Positions 5,232-5,954 of a stretch of 5,954 bases of DNA are shown here, in pieces. The position numbers were made by a program, and so were the translations under genes. Source of the DNA: Bacteroidales bacterium UBA1256 (GTDB taxonomy: Bacteria > Bacteroidota > Bacteroidia > Bacteroidales > Paludibacteraceae); the NCBI GenBank assembly GCA_002308195.1, contig DBVU01000087.1, positions 1-5,954 on the forward strand, written 5' to 3'. Below the pieces are notes generated by a model. It saw only the letters and a list, made by a program, of their open reading frames with translations, was not told where the DNA came from and ran no database searches. Every line of letters starts with the position of its first letter. Position 1 is the stretch's first letter.

Positions 5232-5954
5232 CTAACATTCTTTCTGATGGCACATTGCGTCAGGTGTTTCCGGCTCAAGTGTGGCGTGTGAGATTCCGTG
5301 CTCGGCCAGTTCGTGCTTGATATGTTCGGATACTTGTGGCCAATGCGCCAAATTATTCAATACGATATGCGCAGTGAGCGCGGTTTCGGTTGTGCTGATG
5401 GCCCAGATATGGATATGGTGTGCTTCCTGCACTTGCTCATTTTCTGTTAACAGTTGTTCTATTTCTTTGCGGTCGATTCCTTTAGGGATGCCATCTGCGG
5501 CAAGGCGTACACTGTCGCTAAGCAATTCCCATGTAGAGAAGAGGATTACAATTGCGATGATGAGTGACACAATCGGATCTACGATGCTCCAACCTGTATA
5601 ATAAATGACGATACCGCTTATCACTACGCCTATTGAGACAAGCGTATCTGCAAGCATGTGTAGAAAAGCACCGCGTACGTTGAGGTCGTTCTTCTGTCCG
5701 TGCATAAGTAAAATAGCGGTTAAGCCATTGATGAGTATTCCTACCCCTGCAGTCCACGAGATGGCGATACCGTTCACCTCTACTGGCTCGCTAAACTTAT
5801 GGATGCTCTCTATGACGATGGCACCAACCGCAACCAACAAGATAACCGCATTGAGCAACGAGATCAGTACTGTAGATTTGCGATAACCATAAGTGAAATG
5901 GTCGTTGCTATGCACTTTCGCCAGATGAAAAGCAACTAATACCAGTAACAGACT
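5232..5954 (-). CDS. Cation diffusion facilitator, probable zinc exporter (5' end outside window)
   Basis: The frame is open to the window edge, giving 240 residues; about 55-60 N-terminal residues (TM1 and most of TM2, with the first half of the metal site) are missing from view. A GTG at 5915 is internal, because the upstream residues continue as the end of a membrane helix and the family motif TYGYR follows. Visible parts: the end of TM2, TM3 after TYGYRK, TM4, TM5 with HMLAD (visible residues 99-103), the HxxxD half of the transport site typical of zinc-transporting members, TM6, then a cytoplasmic domain with HIHIW (180-184) and HATLEPE. The TM4-TM5 loop is short without a histidine-rich stretch, and the protein ends in a Cys/His tail (CHQKEC). 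CDF proteins work as dimers in the inner membrane, exchanging Zn2+ (or Cd2+, Co2+) for protons. It converges on the tRNA unit. Zinc as substrate is inferred from the motif. Confidence 0.95.
   Translation of the reverse strand, partial: SLLLVLVAFHLAKVHSNDHFTYGYRKSTVLISLLNAVILLVAVGAIVIESIHKFSEPVEVNGIAISWTAGVGILINGLTAILLMHGQKNDLNVRGAFLHMLADTLVSIGVVISGIVIYYTGWSIVDPIVSLIIAIVILFSTWELLSDSVRLAADGIPKGIDRKEIEQLLTENEQVQEAHHIHIWAISTTETALTAHIVLNNLAHWPQVSEHIKHELAEHGISHATLEPETPDAMCHQKEC

Noticed and set aside
5232..5915. GTG at 5915 as the true start of the cation exporter
   Set aside because: The frame continues upstream to the window edge and encodes the end of a family transmembrane helix, so the real start lies outside.

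Overview
The window looks like chromosome of a Bacteroidota bacterium, most likely a member of the Bacteroidales. Three things point there: two promoters of the Bacteroidota type (TTTG, about 20 nt, TAnnTTTG) with no clear Shine-Dalgarno sequence before the first gene; a large secreted multidomain protein whose C-terminus resembles the short sorting tail of type IX secretion cargo; and a tRNA-Gln of typical Bacteroidota form with no encoded CCA. The lineage below phylum level is inference.

Positions 1-255 are a regulatory leader. Three T-tracts spaced exactly 10 bp apart lie just upstream of a promoter (46-77). A long 5' UTR of about 170 nt follows, holding a perfect AT inverted repeat (125-143) and four tandem 11-bp units (153-195). 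Positions 256-3660 encode an 1134-residue secreted protein: signal peptide, fibronectin-III-like modules, a DSYGDGWNG module, about five diverged beta-rich repeats and a C-terminal sorting-like tail. Three nucleotides after its stop, positions 3664-4719 encode an NrnA-type DHH/DHHA1 oligoribonuclease / pAp phosphatase. The two genes are probably cotranscribed.

Positions 4719-5124 hold an RNA unit. An AT-rich hairpin follows nrnA and runs into a near-consensus promoter for tRNA-Gln(CTG) (4821-4891), which ends in a strong rho-independent terminator. The last part of the tRNA plus its terminator (63 bp, 58 identical) is repeated 187 bp downstream. Between the copies lie 124 nt that match no gene I know but can fold into abutting hairpins. 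This is the most unusual part of the window: it could be an attachment-site scar, a decayed tRNA duplication, or a small structured RNA.

Positions 5232-5954 (minus strand) carry most of a cation diffusion facilitator, probably a zinc exporter, whose N-terminus lies beyond the window. It converges on the tRNA unit, and the second terminator copy has T-runs on both strands, so it may stop transcription from both sides. I see no CRISPR array, transposase, phage gene or defence system here.
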